From the NCBI GenBank assembly GCA_963693085.1, contig OY856409.1, forward strand, positions 1,339,350,915 to 1,339,414,914: a DNA stretch of 64,000 nucleotides, written 5' to 3'. Under the pieces are notes generated by a model. That model did not search any database, was not told the origin of the DNA, and saw only the letters and a program-made list of their open reading frames with translations. Shown one piece after another: positions 12,476 through 24,518 of this stretch. The position numbers and the translations under genes are program-made. Source of the DNA: Alisma plantago-aquatica. Its lineage: Eukaryota; Streptophyta; Magnoliopsida; Alismatales; Alismataceae. Each line of letters starts with the position of its first letter. Position 1 is the stretch's first letter.

Positions 12476-14145
12476 TAAGAAAATGTGGTGTATATACTTT
12501 GAGATATGACTAGTCAAAGCATAATAGAGTTGGAAAGATCATAAGTCAATCCAATATATACTCATTTATAATAAGGATAAAAGTAGCCAACATATAGTAA
12601 TTGGGGTCACAAAATCCATATACATGAGAGAAAGGATTTCAATAACCATCAATATAGAAATATTTGATTAATAATTGAGATTCCAATCGGATATAAGAGC
12701 TTCAAAAGATAGAGTATAATTAAACTGTGCCTCACAGATAACAAGTTATGGTTTAGTCAAAATATGCCCAAATAAAATCTGGAAGAAGCAAATACCTTAC
12801 GTCAAGACCTAAAGATCCACGTTTGTATCCTAAGACCAATAATCAGAGTCTCAAGACACCTAACAATGTATTAACATGAATTTAAGGTTAATTATTATTT
12901 GAATGATAATTCCTAAAAGTGTTTTTACTATTAGTATTAAAGATTACAAAACTTATACCATCTTGTAGAGAAAATTTCATACATCCTAATACATATTTTA
13001 CTTATTTTTATGGGATTTGCATAATTTGTTACTAAATTTTACATGGTTAATAAATTTATTGAATTTCATAAACCAAATTACAGTCAAGACACATATATGA
13101 CCCACACTTTTATTTTGAGATATAGTGTTTGACATGGGGAAAAATGTATATCTAGAGCAAAAATAAACCATGGATCCTAAAACTATGAAAGGGTGCATGG
13201 AAGAACCAAAGTGTCCTTAAGCATGGTGTGAAATAGAATAGAACTAAGGGTGGGGAAGGAAAAAACCACCTCTGATTCTTTCTCCTTACAATGGATTTGT
13301 AGAGTACCAAGACGCAAGGGTGGATCTTTAAGTAGCAATACACACCACTCTTAGAGGCGTGAATAACTCCCTCTGATCTCCATCACCTGCACCGAACTCA
13401 ATGAGTTCAAATACAAGCCTCGGGAAGTATTTTCACCAAGAACCTTCTTCCATCATGGATCCAAATAAATGTGAACACTAGGTACTCAAGATAAGTGGAC
13501 AAGGGTCAAGCAACTCTTCAAAATCCATCAATGCAAAAAAAAAGACAAGGATACAACAACAAGTTGTTGAGAACGATAATGAACACCATATGTAGTTACA
13601 GGTGAAAGAGGGGGAACTTGATTTTGATGGTTTACTAGAAGTTGTTGAGTTCTATCAGTCCGAGAGGCATCAGGAGAACATGTCAATGGTGTTTGTATCA
13701 TTTATGTGGCTCGTATAGGTTCAATGATACTTGTCCCAAAGAACAACCTCTAGTTGAATGAATTAAATTTGGGGAATGGTGTAGGTACTTCCAGTGATGG
13801 ATGGGTTTAATGTACACCTTCCCAGTGAGCACAAGCCTTAAGATGTCACGAAGGGACTTAGGAGTTGGCTTATCCCCTAGTGGTCTCACTAGAATCCTAA
13901 CACTCAAAATAGAAATTGTAGAGTCTAGGCATGCTAGAGGCTAATGTTTATATCTATGGGAAAGCAGAGGTGGGGAAGAAGAGAAGAGGAGAAAGAAGAA
14001 GAAAGGAGGAGGAGGAAAGTGGAATAGAAGGAAGGAGTTGGGGAGAGAAGAAGGATGGTCATCATTATAGAATGAATCGATTGCTTTTATTGCATATGAG
14101 AGAGAGAGATTGTTTGTATTATTTGGGATGGATGGGCATTACATT

Positions 14146-14253
14146 GAAAATAAACAACAACTATATGGATCAATATTGCTAGTTAAATCTATTGATGTAT
14201 GAAAATAAACAACAACTATATGGATCAATATTGCTAGTTAAATCTATTGATGT
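14146..14253 (+). repeat. Recent 55-bp tandem duplication
   Basis: Two head-to-tail copies of a 55-bp unit start at 14146 and 14201 (GAAAATAAACAACAACTATA onward) with no mismatch that I can see. Perfect identity in an otherwise decayed neighbourhood suggests a recent slippage or duplication event, or an assembly artefact. Confidence 0.88.
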
Positions 14254-14729
14254 CATTCCTTATCTATTTATTGAGATAGGAAATGATGCTCTTTTGACTA
14301 GAAACTTCATGGGTATTCTAACTATGTTATGAGGGATCTAATTATTATGTTAAATTCTCATTTTGAAAATGTTCAACATTTTACTTCTCTACAAGGGAAG
14401 TATGTATTAAATATATTTATTTCTATTTTCAAATCAACTTTGTTATAATAAATCATGTTTAACTATTTTTCTTTATCCACCAATTTTAAGAGTATTTTAG
14501 ACTATCAAATTAAGTTAAAATAATTTATTTGTATATTTCTACAATTAACCTCACAAACTTATTCAAAAATTTCCTATAAAGGTTTTTTGGTTAAAAAGCC
14601 ATAGTTCTTGACTCCCAAGTACCCTAAACTGATCTAGATTACTACAAAAGGAATTAATACTAAAATAATCCAAAAATTCATAAGAAAATGGGAACATTAT
14701 AGTAAGTACCTAGATTTGGGTATGTTACA

Positions 14730-17700
14730 CATTCTATATATTAGATCATGTTTTGTTGTATGGTATATTAGATTGGGTTAAAGAAGGTTGTGTAACTACA
14801 ATCTACTAAAACTATTTAGTACCTATTGTGTTCTAACATATACTAACATAAATTTGGCCCCTATATAATTCAGCATTGTGTTAAATCTATAATAAAGAAC
14901 ATACATACAGACATGTTGTATTACATATATTAATTACAATATCAGTAGCATACTTGTTGTATTCTTCCCTTTGTAATTGCTTATTTTTGTAGTAGGACAT
15001 CCAATGTTTCATCATTTGTAGTTGGAACATGCCACATTAAAAAGAATTGGTTGGATGGGTACCACAAGAACTTTTGAGAATGAGTCATCCCATGATGTAA
15101 TGCTCTTGATAGGCCCCAAATACAAACTCATCAAAAACATCACATAAGTCTTGAGATCGTGATAACAAACATCAAATGTATCCTAAAAAGGCATATATTG
15201 ATGTAAGTTACCTCCTACGAAGGAATTCAATAGGAAATAGAAATGATGAAGCCCACATATTTAATTAAATATGTGTCTATGATCATGACTTGGATGGTTT
15301 CCATGTTCTTATTATGAAACTTATTTCTTTTCTTTTTTCTAAGTTTCCATAGAAATGATGAAGTGTATATGACCACCACCATGTCTTGTGTGTAAAAGAA
15401 AATCAGATGAGATCTGCTTCGTTGTTGTTACAACATATTTTGAAGAGTCTCCATCCATCCTCTTTCAAGACCTACCATAACCAATTAAATACTATTACTT
15501 ATTCATATTCATACTTTCTTTTATGTTGGTTGATTCAAATAACACTCTCTTTCTTATCACTTTTCTAGTAGTTTCTCTATTAATGCCAGTGTGCATTGGG
15601 GACAATGCTTATAACTGAGGTAGGTTGGACAGCTCCATTGGGGTGTAGCCAATCTTTTTCATGTTAGAAAATTGCATGTTGCCTCCCAGTACATACACCA
15701 ATCTTTAGCATGCATCAATTTTGGCTCATGGGAATCACATTGATCAATGTGTTCAAGAAAGACTCCTCTTTTGTGTCTCATAATTGGAGCAGCAACACAC
15801 TCACACAAATCTTCTACCTTTTCGGGAGGGGGTGTGTCATGAGGTAAAGACGATTTATATTGTGATTATTTCCAACTTTCCCTTTCTATTTATAGAAAGT
15901 ATCTATAAGGATTTAGTCTTGCACTGGTACCACTCCTTACTTTTATTTTAAAAAAAAATATCAGTATATCCCCACATTCATCCATAATAAATAAAGGGAA
16001 GGGGTGTATAGTAATTCTCAAAATCATACATAACATATAGCATATAGTTTATAGAGGAAATGAAGTGAAACTATTACAAGCTTTAAATAATGTTAAACAT
16101 CTTAATCCACAATAGACATAAAGAAAAACTATAATAAAACAACTAAAATAGATACATCAGCTGCATAAGGGCAACCTAGGCATCTCAAAAACTCTCTCAA
16201 AGGTCTACTCTTCGGTGGGCTTCTCAAAACCTTATTCCATAAAATCTTGTTCCTCAAACAATTGTCAATAGGTTGATCAGGATTTGGTAGGAAGGGTATC
16301 AACATCATGAAACACGAGGTACGCATCAAAAGATGTTGAGTATGTGCATAGATAAAATATTTAGGCAGTGTGGCATATGTAACTACAAAATAAGGTATCC
16401 CCATGTAATATGAGGTTGTCTACTTATAGGCAAGTTCAATAAAAGCTCAACAAACATGGAGATCAAACGTAAGTGAATAAGAGTTCATAAAGATATTTGT
16501 CATCAAATAATTCCATAACTTAATAAAATAATACAGTGCATGAAAATTTAAAATAGATTAAATATAGTTTTTATAGGGCATAGATACTACAAGATCATTG
16601 GCCCAAAGGCCTAGGTGGAATAGAAAACCCTAGATGGAATAGTGTGCAAGTATATAATAAGGGTGGAATGACCACTCAAGATGTAAAAACACTTCTATGA
16701 GATTATGTGTATACATAAGCATCTATGATAGATTAGTTGGTCTAATAACAACATACTTAATAGAATGGTAAGACATATACCCATTAATTTATCATAATCA
16801 CATACTTAAATGGCATGGCATGATGGGTCACATACCAACACAATATGAAAAATGATGATTTCAAGAGAATTCAGATGATTACAATTCTCGAGGCATAGAA
16901 TTGCAATTATATATCAAGAATAAGTAGTATCAAGAAGGTGTCTCATCATATGGAAATTAAAGAGATAATTGTATGAATGTCCAAATTTAAATAGAAGTCT
17001 CATATACCTCCCAATATGTCTAAAAAGTAAAATAGAGATCTAGAGTCCAGGGATAGGCCTCCTGAAACCAAATTTTAGTTTATAGGTGCATAAGGTTTAT
17101 TAGCTATTCTACTTGATTATTAAGCCCCCAAAGTGACCTCCATGAAAATATTGTATTTTGATTCATCAACATTAAATTGGCCAATTTTTATTTAAAAAAC
17201 ATATATTTTATTTTTCCCTAATGCTCTAGAAATCACTTATCATTTTTACTAATTAAATTGATGTAAAATTAAATAAGTAAAAGATGGACCAAGTTTTCCC
17301 TTGAATACGGCTATTAGCCAAACAGGTGTGACGAGGGAAATATATTATTCAATCAACTACATACTAGAGTTGTTTAGCCAAGTCAAACATGCAAAATGAT
17401 GAAACTACCCTCATGGTCAATGACAAATATAAACGAGGCCAAAGGGCACTAGGGGGATTTCCCTGAGGGGATTGTCCCTTAATTCAAACCATAACAACTC
17501 ACAATGGAGCTTCAAATTTATGTGCTAGCTTCCACAACTTGGATTCTCGTGGGATAGGAAGAGTCTATGATCTCCGTATGAACTATACAAAATTGAAGAG
17601 CCCTTATTCGAGCCTTGTGACCATCGATATGAAAAATAAGCATCTATAGAGAGGTCACATAGATATGAAGGTACAGACATCAAACCAGCAAAATCACCTG

Positions 17701-18590
17701 AGGAAAAGAATTTGGGAAAATGAAGACCAAGGACTAAGGAAGTCCATCACTCACTTGATTGAGTTGGAGTGGTGTGTTATGTAAAGCGGTGAGGAGTTGG
17801 TCAGAGTTTGGGGTGAAAACAATGGATCTAGGCTCGATTAAGTGGGGTTAGGTAAAGTAGGGCATGTTTAAGGTTTCTAGGCTATATGGTAGTGATGGGT
17901 AATTGTCTAAATGGGTGTATTTGGATCTTAGGGATTTATAAGGATAGAATAGTTACGGCTAGATTGGGCACTTAGTATATTTTCTACCATGTAACATGAC
18001 TAATGGCTAGGAAGAAATGGAAATGGAAGAGGGATGCAATGGAAAAGGAACTGCAAGAAATTATTGACCAACAAGAGAGAAAATAGTGGAGGAAAACTCA
18101 TCTTTGGTAATGCTTGGAATAAGAGGAGACAAAGGTGGAAGACATGATGATAATTGTTAGATCAATCCCACACCAAGATCTAAGTGTTGGATCATGTGAT
18201 GTGTAACTGGGTTAGTGTGACATTGTTCAATACGTAACTTTAGGCAATGAAATCGTGACAATCATTTAATCCTTCAAATCCTAATTAGACCATATTCTTC
18301 TCTTTATAATCAATTTGGGAGTGTTTTTAACATCTGGTTGACTTGAAACTTTTTATCTTACCTAATGAGGTGTGAGGAATTAAATTTATAATTTATATTA
18401 ATTTGAAAACCTTTGAATTTATATTTCACTACTTATATCTTAATCAATCCATTAATACATATACTCCTCTCAACTAATCAATTGTGAAACTACACTACAT
18501 ATTAATTCGGTTACCACCATATTTTATTCCTATGAAGGCTCTAGAGGGTAAAATTGGAGTCAAACTATTATTTAGTATATTTTTACCTTA
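14730..18590. other. AT-rich intergenic stretch, no gene recognised
   Basis: Nearly 3.9 kb without a convincing reading frame, RNA gene or element boundary. The small frames (for example 16129-16404 minus, 15386-15568 plus) show no domain and no conserved start context. Some parts have the look of old LTR sequence, but I found no second copy within the window to prove it. Confidence 0.5.
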
Positions 18591-19361
18591 ATTCTACCAA
18601 GGGTCTCCTTCCCCTATTCTTCTTCACATCTCTTAGACAAGAGAGAGAACCTTCATCTTCATGGTTGAAATGAGAGTAGGGAGGTGGTGGAAGTGAGAGC
18701 CTCATAAGATATTCATGTAGGACTAGCTCTCTTACAGATTTCCTACTCACTCTAACGAATGTAGAAAGTGATTAAACTTAGAGAGAGATAGGAGGCTATA
18801 GGAAGCACTCAACTATAGAATAGGAACCTCACATAGAGTTTTGCATTGAATGATCAACCTTGGAATGAAGCCCAAGGGGTCCTTTTTTTAACTGGGGATG
18901 CCTCTTAGCCTTTGGGAACACTTAAGAATGAAAACTAGTCATTTTGTGGCTTGCAACAGATATATTTTCACTTGTTACAACTTCACAATGGCTAGAAATA
19001 TTTTCACTTGTTGCAACTCGATCGATGATCAACCTGATGTCAATTTTGGAAAATGGCTTTTGAGTGCTTAAATATTCGATCTAAGTGCTCCTAATTTTTT
19101 CTAAGCTTAATTAGAAGTCATACAATCATTACAAGTTATATACAACAAGATTCTAATGGATTTACATCATATTCTAAAAATGTGCACTTGTATTGACTTT
19201 GACTTGTCTTTTCTCCAAGTTGAGATGCACAAGTTAGGGAATTTGGAGTGTGTCTATACCTAATCTGAAATCACTCAAGTAGAGACATTAGACACAATTA
19301 ATTGGAATGGTTTAATCATCATTAAAACTAGGGTTTGGTCAATTTAGACCTTGAGTCAACA
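18591..19361 (-). repeat. Truncated 3' LTR of the Copia element
   Basis: Matches the inner part of the right LTR but lacks its first ~590 bp on the plus strand, so homology begins abruptly at about 18591. It also lacks roughly 260 bp that carry the palindromic ACTCGACCGAT motifs, retaining only one copy near 19018. The TATA box present in the 5' LTR has become CCTTTTTTTAACTGG here. It ends GAGTCAACA at 19361 beside the polypurine tract. Confidence 0.85.
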
Positions 19362-19711
19362 TTCTCCCCCATTTTGAAGATGACAAACCATTCCATAAAT
19401 GTATTGAAAGCATTTAAGTAAAGTCATACCTTTGAAGAAACTTAGGGGTTTCAATAGAACTGAGGTCATATGCTCCCCCTCAATTGATGCTAGTGGAGTT
19501 CTCATACTCCCCCTCAATTGATGTTATTTCTCCTCCATGGTTAGCTTTCATAACATTTATAGAATACTATGTCTTCTACTCATATATGTTCTACACATAT
19601 ATGTATTCTCTCCAATTTACCTTCTCCCCTTTACATGGACATGCTACTCCTCTTCATGTAAGACATGCCTTCTCCCTACTTTGTCAAAAGAAGACATACC
19701 TTTCTCCCCCT
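19362..19711 (-). promoter_or_regulatory. Multiple polypurine tracts of the Copia element
   Basis: On the plus strand, runs TTCTCCCCC (19362-19370, touching the LTR), GCTCCCCCT (19472-19480), ACTCCCCCT (19506-19514), TTCTCCCCT (19622-19630) and TTCTCCCCCT (19702-19711) read on the minus strand as repeated AGGGGGAG tracts. The LTR-proximal copy is the expected plus-strand primer. Two of the others lie in a 35-bp repeat containing CTCAATTGATG. Several PPT copies in a row are a recognised Sirevirus feature. Confidence 0.75.
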
Positions 19712-21299
19712 TTGTCATTTCAAAAAGTGGGGGAATGAAGAAATAAGAAACACCACTTATTAAGAGAAATGAGATAACACAAAGTTATATAATTAGAGTA
19801 GAAGAGCATAGATAGGGGCTTGTTCAAGCATAGAAATAAAAGCAAGTTAAAACACGCAGTTGAACAACCCAAAATGCAAGTTAAAGTGTTGCAGAAAAAT
19901 ATAAATCGCAATTTTGACCTCAAGATGACAAAATTTTCCCAAAAAGTGGCTGGGCTCATGGTAAAGCGATGAGGCTTGCTCAGAAGTCCGTTTCTACATA
20001 AAAAATACTACTCTTTCACCAAAAACTAAAACTGGAGCAAAATCTGCATAAAATCCACAAATACTCCAATTTCTACATACAATGTAGCTCTATGTATCCT
20101 ACATCACAATGTTATGCAAGCAACTCAAGATAGTAGATATGCAATTCAAGGAACAAGCTTGAGCATGTATGAGACAAGATACAAGCATAGCATACAGTGA
20201 AATACCACTAGATGAGCAAAGATACCAATAATAAATAGGGTAAGAACTACATGTATGTGGACTACTAGTAGATGTTATCATAAGTTAGGACTACTAGTAG
20301 GATCTAGATCATAGCAAGAGATACCAAAAGATACACAAGATAAAGCAAGCTATGAGTAGATGTAGAGATATATCCAAACAAAGAGATATGCAATTTTAGA
20401 AGCATGAAAGGATATAACTCACTAACAAGTATGCATCATTACCAAAAGATGACCACCACTAAGAACCTCAAGGTTGTATCCAAACAAGATATACAACTAG
20501 ATAGATGTAGCAAGTTAGAGTACAACGGAAGCAATTTAATACACAACCAAGAGATCCAAAGAGATCATCATAAAAACCTACAAAACAACTCAAAGCAAGT
20601 AATTGAAAGATATAGATATACCACTTTAGAGTAATTAGCAAGATAGAGTTGTAAGCAAGATAGGAAATTTAAAATATGGAAATATGCATATATAAAGCTA
20701 CCAAATGAGAGTGCCAAAGAATAAGTCTATTGGTTGAGAAAATCTAGTTGAGAGGGAAATTCTCATTCAATAAGCCAACTGTATACTCTATGAACAGTGT
20801 TGTCGGTCGAGTTATGTGTATTGACAACTCAACCGATGATAGCTATTGGCAACACCCATTGGTGCCTATCAGTCGAGTTTCAAACAGGACAAACTCGACC
20901 GACAAAGATGTTGTCAAAAAGCACATATATTTCATAAAAACATATTTAAAGGCATGCTAAAATTACAAACCATATCCAAACAAGTGTAAGCAAGTTAGTA
21001 ATGCACTATAAAAGCATTAGAAATAGTTTTTGAGCAAGAGTGTAAAGAAAAACACAAAATACCACTTTTGACTAAAAAACCATATGTATAGTACACACTA
21101 ACTTGGCAAAACACACTATGATTGGATATTAACAAGCATAACATTACCTCTGTGCTTACCATTTCTTTTCTACTTGTTGTTACCCTCTACACATCTCACC
21201 TTTCTTCTTTCATGTGGATTGAGAAGTCAATTTGCAATTCAATAGCTCAAGTCAACCCATTTGAAGTACCTACAAGAAGAAAGATGAAATGGTCCCCAA
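19712..21299 (-). other. Non-coding interior of the Copia element (no pol)
   Basis: This is where protease-integrase-RT-RNase H should lie between gag and the PPT. I see no such motif in either strand, only short frames and dispersed A-rich sequence. At 20795-20910 there are inverted GTCGGTCGAGTT / AACTCGACCGAC motifs like those in the right LTR. Confidence 0.65.
20795..20910. repeat. Inverted TCGGTCGAGTT / AACTCGACCGA motif pairs in the Copia interior
   Basis: The sequence alternates the motif and its reverse complement (GTCGGTCGAGTT, AACTCAACCGAT, TCAGTCGAGTTT, AAACTCGACCGAC), so each pair can form a hairpin of about 10-12 bp. The same motif family is found in the right LTR at 24293-24518. 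Its presence in both LTR and interior is unusual. Confidence 0.75.
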
Positions 21300-22571
21300 T
21301 CATATTTTTGGGTCCAGAGGAGTTAGCTTAGAAACCCAAGTCCTATTGCTCTTGGGTGCTTTCCTAAAAGGACAACAATTAGAATAATGACCAAAAACAT
21401 TGCAATAGTTGCATGTGCCCATAGTCTTGGAACTAGAGGATTCTCCATGGAATATTGGAGGTCCTTTAACTTTGTTGTTCCTTTGACTACTATCATATCC
21501 TAAACCGTGTCTACCAATTTTTTTAGTAGTATGGTGTAGGACATCATTAAGATTCTTTTTACCAACTAAGAATCTTTGCAAAGAAGATCTCGAACTATCA
21601 TTATCATGCATAAGAGAAGCAATAGTAGAAGACAAATTATTGATATTATATCTATCATGCAAAAGATCATTTCTAAGCAAAGAGCTTTAGTTCAATAAGA
21701 ATCTCTATCAATATGACGAGAAGCAACATTATTCTCTATACTAGTAGAACTAGAACAAGATTCAAGCACATTGATTTTAGCAAGCAAGGAGGCATTTTCT
21801 ATTTCAAGCAAATCAATATTACAAAGATAAACACCATTTTCATATTCTAATCCTTACAAAACAAAAATATTTGTCCTTATTTTCATATTTAAGAACATCA
21901 ATATCATGCATGAGAGAATCAACAATTAAAGAATGTTCTTCATTAGAACTAGGCATAAGAGGTTGAGCTTCTAGAAATTTAATCTTATCAAGCAAACTAG
22001 CATTTTCAAGTTTAAGAGAGTCTACTTGGCTAAGACAAGCATTTTTATCATCAAGCAAGCAAGTATTAGCATGTTCAAGATCACCTAGTTCTACATGCAT
22101 ATTATCAACAATTGTAGCAAGATTTTTTCTTTTCTTTTTAGAAAACTTAAGAGAGGCACAAGTAGCATTAATGATAGAAATTAAAGGTTCTTTAACTAAA
22201 GAGTTTAGATTTACCTCATTTGAGTCTTCTCTTATAGAAGCCATAAGAGCAAAATGACATTCTCCTTCTTCACTAGAGCTTGAGCTTGATTCTCCACTTG
22301 AATCTTCACTTGAGCTTGAGTTTAAGGAGCCACTTGAGCTTGAGTGCCATTTTTCCTTCTTCTTGTACTTCTATTCTCTTTCCTTGTGATGATGGGTCTT
22401 CTTTCCTTGTAGACAATCTATCTTGAAGTGACCCTTCTTTCCACACTTGAGGCACCGGATGGAGGAGGAATTCTTGCCTTTGTAGAATCTACCCTTGGAG
22501 TACAGGGCATATTCTTCAACATGAGAGGATGGAGAGGCTTGTCCCATAATAGCTTCAATTTGAGCCTTCAT
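21300..22571 (-). pseudogene. Copia gag, C-terminal part (two CCHC knuckles, coiled coil)
   Basis: Three open stretches (22571-22371, 22244-21840, 21680-21300) lie in one minus-strand frame, separated by stop codons. In order they give a first zinc knuckle CLKCGKKGHFKIDC (exact CX2CX4HX4C), a Ser/Glu-rich acidic linker, a long Lys/Leu/Glu-rich heptad region likely to form a coiled coil, and a second knuckle CNYCNVFGHYSNCC followed by a basic tail. Gag packages the RNA genome inside virus-like particles in the cytoplasm; the knuckles bind nucleic acid. The first in-frame stop is the TAG at about 22368. A frameshift near 22600 separates this part from the N-terminal half. After the second knuckle, where pol would begin in an autonomous Sirevirus, the frame ends at 21300. 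Confidence 0.85.
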
Positions 22572-22603
22572 TTTAGCTTCTTCATTCTCTTGAGCTCTTT
22601 CTC

Positions 22604-23242
22604 CTATTGTCTTTCAACTTCTTCTCTTTTTTCAAGTGTGACTTCATGTGCTTGTAGATTTCCAATGAGCTCTTCAATAGGAATATCCTTAAGAGACCTT
22701 GCTTCTTCAATGGAAGTCACCTTGGGTTCCCACCTCTTTGGAAGAGTTCTAAGGATCTTTGAGTTGATCTCTCCTCTAGACATAGGATGACCTAGAACTA
22801 CAAGACCATTCATAATGGTGTTGAGCCTATGGTACATATGAGCTATCATCTCCTCCTTTCCCATCTTAAAGTTATCAAGTAGCCCATTGAGCATGTAGAT
22901 TTTACTTTCCTTCACTTGAGTTGTCCCCTCATAAGTGACACATATCATTCTCCATACCTCATAGGTTGTTTCACATGAAGAAATCTGGTTGAACTCGGTG
23001 GGGGTCATGGAGGAATAGAGGATGTTCATGGCTCTAGCATTCAAGGTTGCTTTCTTCAAGGTAGCCTCATCCCATTCTTCAATCTTTGTCTTTGGTAGCT
23101 TGCATGGGTTGTTCACCATTTGCCACATCTCAAGACTTGATCCTTGGATGTGGATTTGAAGCTTTCTTCTCCAATAGAGGAAATTGCTCCCATTAAAGAT
23201 TGGAAGGTTGATTGAGTATCTCCCTCCTTGGTAGTCACCCAT
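22604..23242 (-). pseudogene. Copia gag, N-terminal part (UBN2-like domain)
   Basis: A 212-residue frame beginning MGDYQGGRYSINLPIFNG about 40 bp after the PBS. It carries the usual plant Copia gag features in order: FNGSNFLYWRRKL near residue 16, a conserved Trp region (WQMV), YEVW and YEGT near the middle, a Lys-Glu-Ser-Lys block, a KMGKEEMIAHMYHR-like helix, LRTLPKRW near residue 165, and SLKDIPIEELIGNLQAHE near the end. This matches the UBN2/retrotransposon gag family. The frame stops in a Glu/Arg-rich stretch, and the rest of gag continues in another frame, so one frameshift splits the gene. The start codon is the first ATG after the PBS. Together with the downstream part this would be a gag of about 640 codons. 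Confidence 0.88.
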
Positions 23243-23280
23243 CTTCTCCTACTTCTGGAAGTATGCTTGGAGAAGAATCG

Positions 23281-23291
23281 ATCTGATACCA
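23281..23291 (-). promoter_or_regulatory. Primer binding site of the Copia element
   Basis: On the minus strand TTGGTATCAGAT follows the LTR edge after two bases; TGGTATCAGA matches the complement of the initiator tRNA-Met 3' end. It fixes the right-hand LTR as the 5' LTR. Confidence 0.88.
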
Positions 23292-23639
23292 ATTGTTGGA
23301 TCCTAGATGGGTGATTAGATGCTCTAGAGGGGGGTGAATAGAGATGAATGCACTTAAACAAAATTCATTAGACCTTCAAGATATATCACAAGATAAGGTT
23401 GCTAAATAGGAAGTTTGAGTGCAACGAAAACATGCATAGCAAGGGAGAGAGAGATTGAACATACACTAAGTGACAAGCTATGTAGAGTGGTTCTACACTT
23501 CATACTAGAAGTGAGTCAGTCCACTACCTAGAGAGGTCAACCTCTAGGATTTCTTAACCATTGCACTCTTATATTCATTCAAAAGACTTACAATACATGA
23601 CCACCAAAGGACTTACCTATCCAATACAAAGAGTCTTCA

Positions 23640-23890
23640 CCCTTACCAAGGACTTGGCCACTTTACAATGAGTCTTCGGCCTTCACCAAGGACTTACCCA
23701 CTCTTGCACAAGTCTTCACCCTTGCAGGGATTACCCACTCTTCTTGGATCTTCAGGATTTGACTTCACCTTCACTCAGAGAAGCTTCCACCAAGGACTTA
23801 CCCACTCGAGCAAGGAGTCTTCTGCCTTCACCAAGGGCTTACCCACGCTTGCTCCAAGTCTTCAGCCTTGATCTTCACCAAGGGACTCCT
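23640..23890 (-). repeat. Degenerate minisatellite in the Copia 5' LTR
   Basis: The phrase CTTCACCAAGGACTTACCCA and variants recur at about 23675, 23765 (CTTCCACCAAGGACTTACC), 23827 (CTTCACCAAGGGCTTACCC) and 23872, with related ACAAGTCTTCACCCTTGC blocks between. Spacing is about 60-90 bp. The truncated left LTR begins just after this array, so deletion through the repeats is plausible. Confidence 0.65.
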
Positions 23891-24151
23891 TCCCTTATTC
23901 TTCTTCACCTCTCTTAGCCAAGAGAGAGAACCTTCATCTTCATGGCTGAAATGAGAGATAGGGAGGTGGTGTAAGTGAGAGCCTCACAAGATATGCATGT
24001 AGGACTAGCTCTCTTACAGATTTCCTACTCATTCTAACAAATGTAGCAAGTGATTAAGCTTAGAGAGAGAGAGGAGGTTATAGGAAGCACTCAATTATAG
24101 AATAGGAAACTCACATAGAGTGCTCAACCTTGGAATGAAGCCCAAGGGATC

Positions 24152-24160
24152 CTATTTATA
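24152..24160 (-). promoter_or_regulatory. TATA box of the Copia 5' LTR
   Basis: Minus strand TATAAATAG (plus CTATTTATA) followed by GATCCC, a canonical plant TATA context within the U3 end of the 5' LTR. The matching position in the 3' LTR (18881-18890) is destroyed. Confidence 0.65.
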
Positions 24161-24292
24161 GATGGTGATGCCTCTTAGCCTTTGGGAACACTTAAGAATG
24201 AAAACTAGTCATTTTGTGGCTTGCAACAGATATATTTTCACTTATTGCAACTCCACAATGGCTAGAAACACTTTTCTGCACTTTTCTGTACA

Positions 24293-24518
24293 GTGCAATC
24301 GGATGACTTTCTATAAAGATAACTCGACCGATCCCACTAAAAGAAAAGACCAATTTAGGCCATCGGTTGAGTTTTTCCTGGGGTAACTCGATCGATTCAC
24401 TTAAATCAGTTTTGGTCAGTAAAGGGATCAGTCGAGTTCTGTGAAGTGTAAACTCGACCGATCAAAAATCATTTTCAAGATCCAATCAGGATTGGTCAAG
24501 TTTGCAACTCGACTGATG
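24293..24518. repeat. Palindromic CGACCGAT motif cluster in the Copia 5' LTR
   Basis: Alternating copies of AACTCGACCGAT and its complement ATCGGTTGAGTT, for example ATCAGTCGAGTT at about 24430 paired with AACTCGACCGAT about 20 bp later. Six to eight copies in 230 bp, each with a central CpG. Clusters of CpG-containing palindromes in the LTR are a described Sirevirus trait. The left LTR has lost nearly all of them. Confidence 0.75.

Larger units (their letters stand above)
12176..14729 (-). repeat. Gene-free stretch ending in the start of a minus-strand Tekay-like LTR
   Basis: The right end reads GGGTATGTTACA at 14718-14729. Its reverse complement TGTAACATACCCAAATCTAG is close to the LTR start of element B at 30419 (TGTAACATACTCAAATCCAG). 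This suggests a related LTR on the minus strand whose left boundary I could not fix; element A may have cut into it. Nothing here codes for a recognisable protein. At about 12295-12475 there is a loose repeat of GGAGGACTAAAACCT-like phrases. A purine-rich run (about 13970-14040) accounts for the small Lys/Glu-rich frame there. Confidence 0.45.

Noticed and set aside
13931..14182. 83-codon Lys/Arg/Glu-rich frame
   Set aside because: Low-complexity purine run, no domain, ends in a tandem duplication.
18536..18590. Left LTR of the Copia element starting at CTCTAGAGGG (18540)
   Set aside because: Only ten bases match the true LTR start region; similarity is continuous only from about 18591.
22428..22790. 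120-codon plus-strand frame
   Set aside because: Antisense of the Copia gag.
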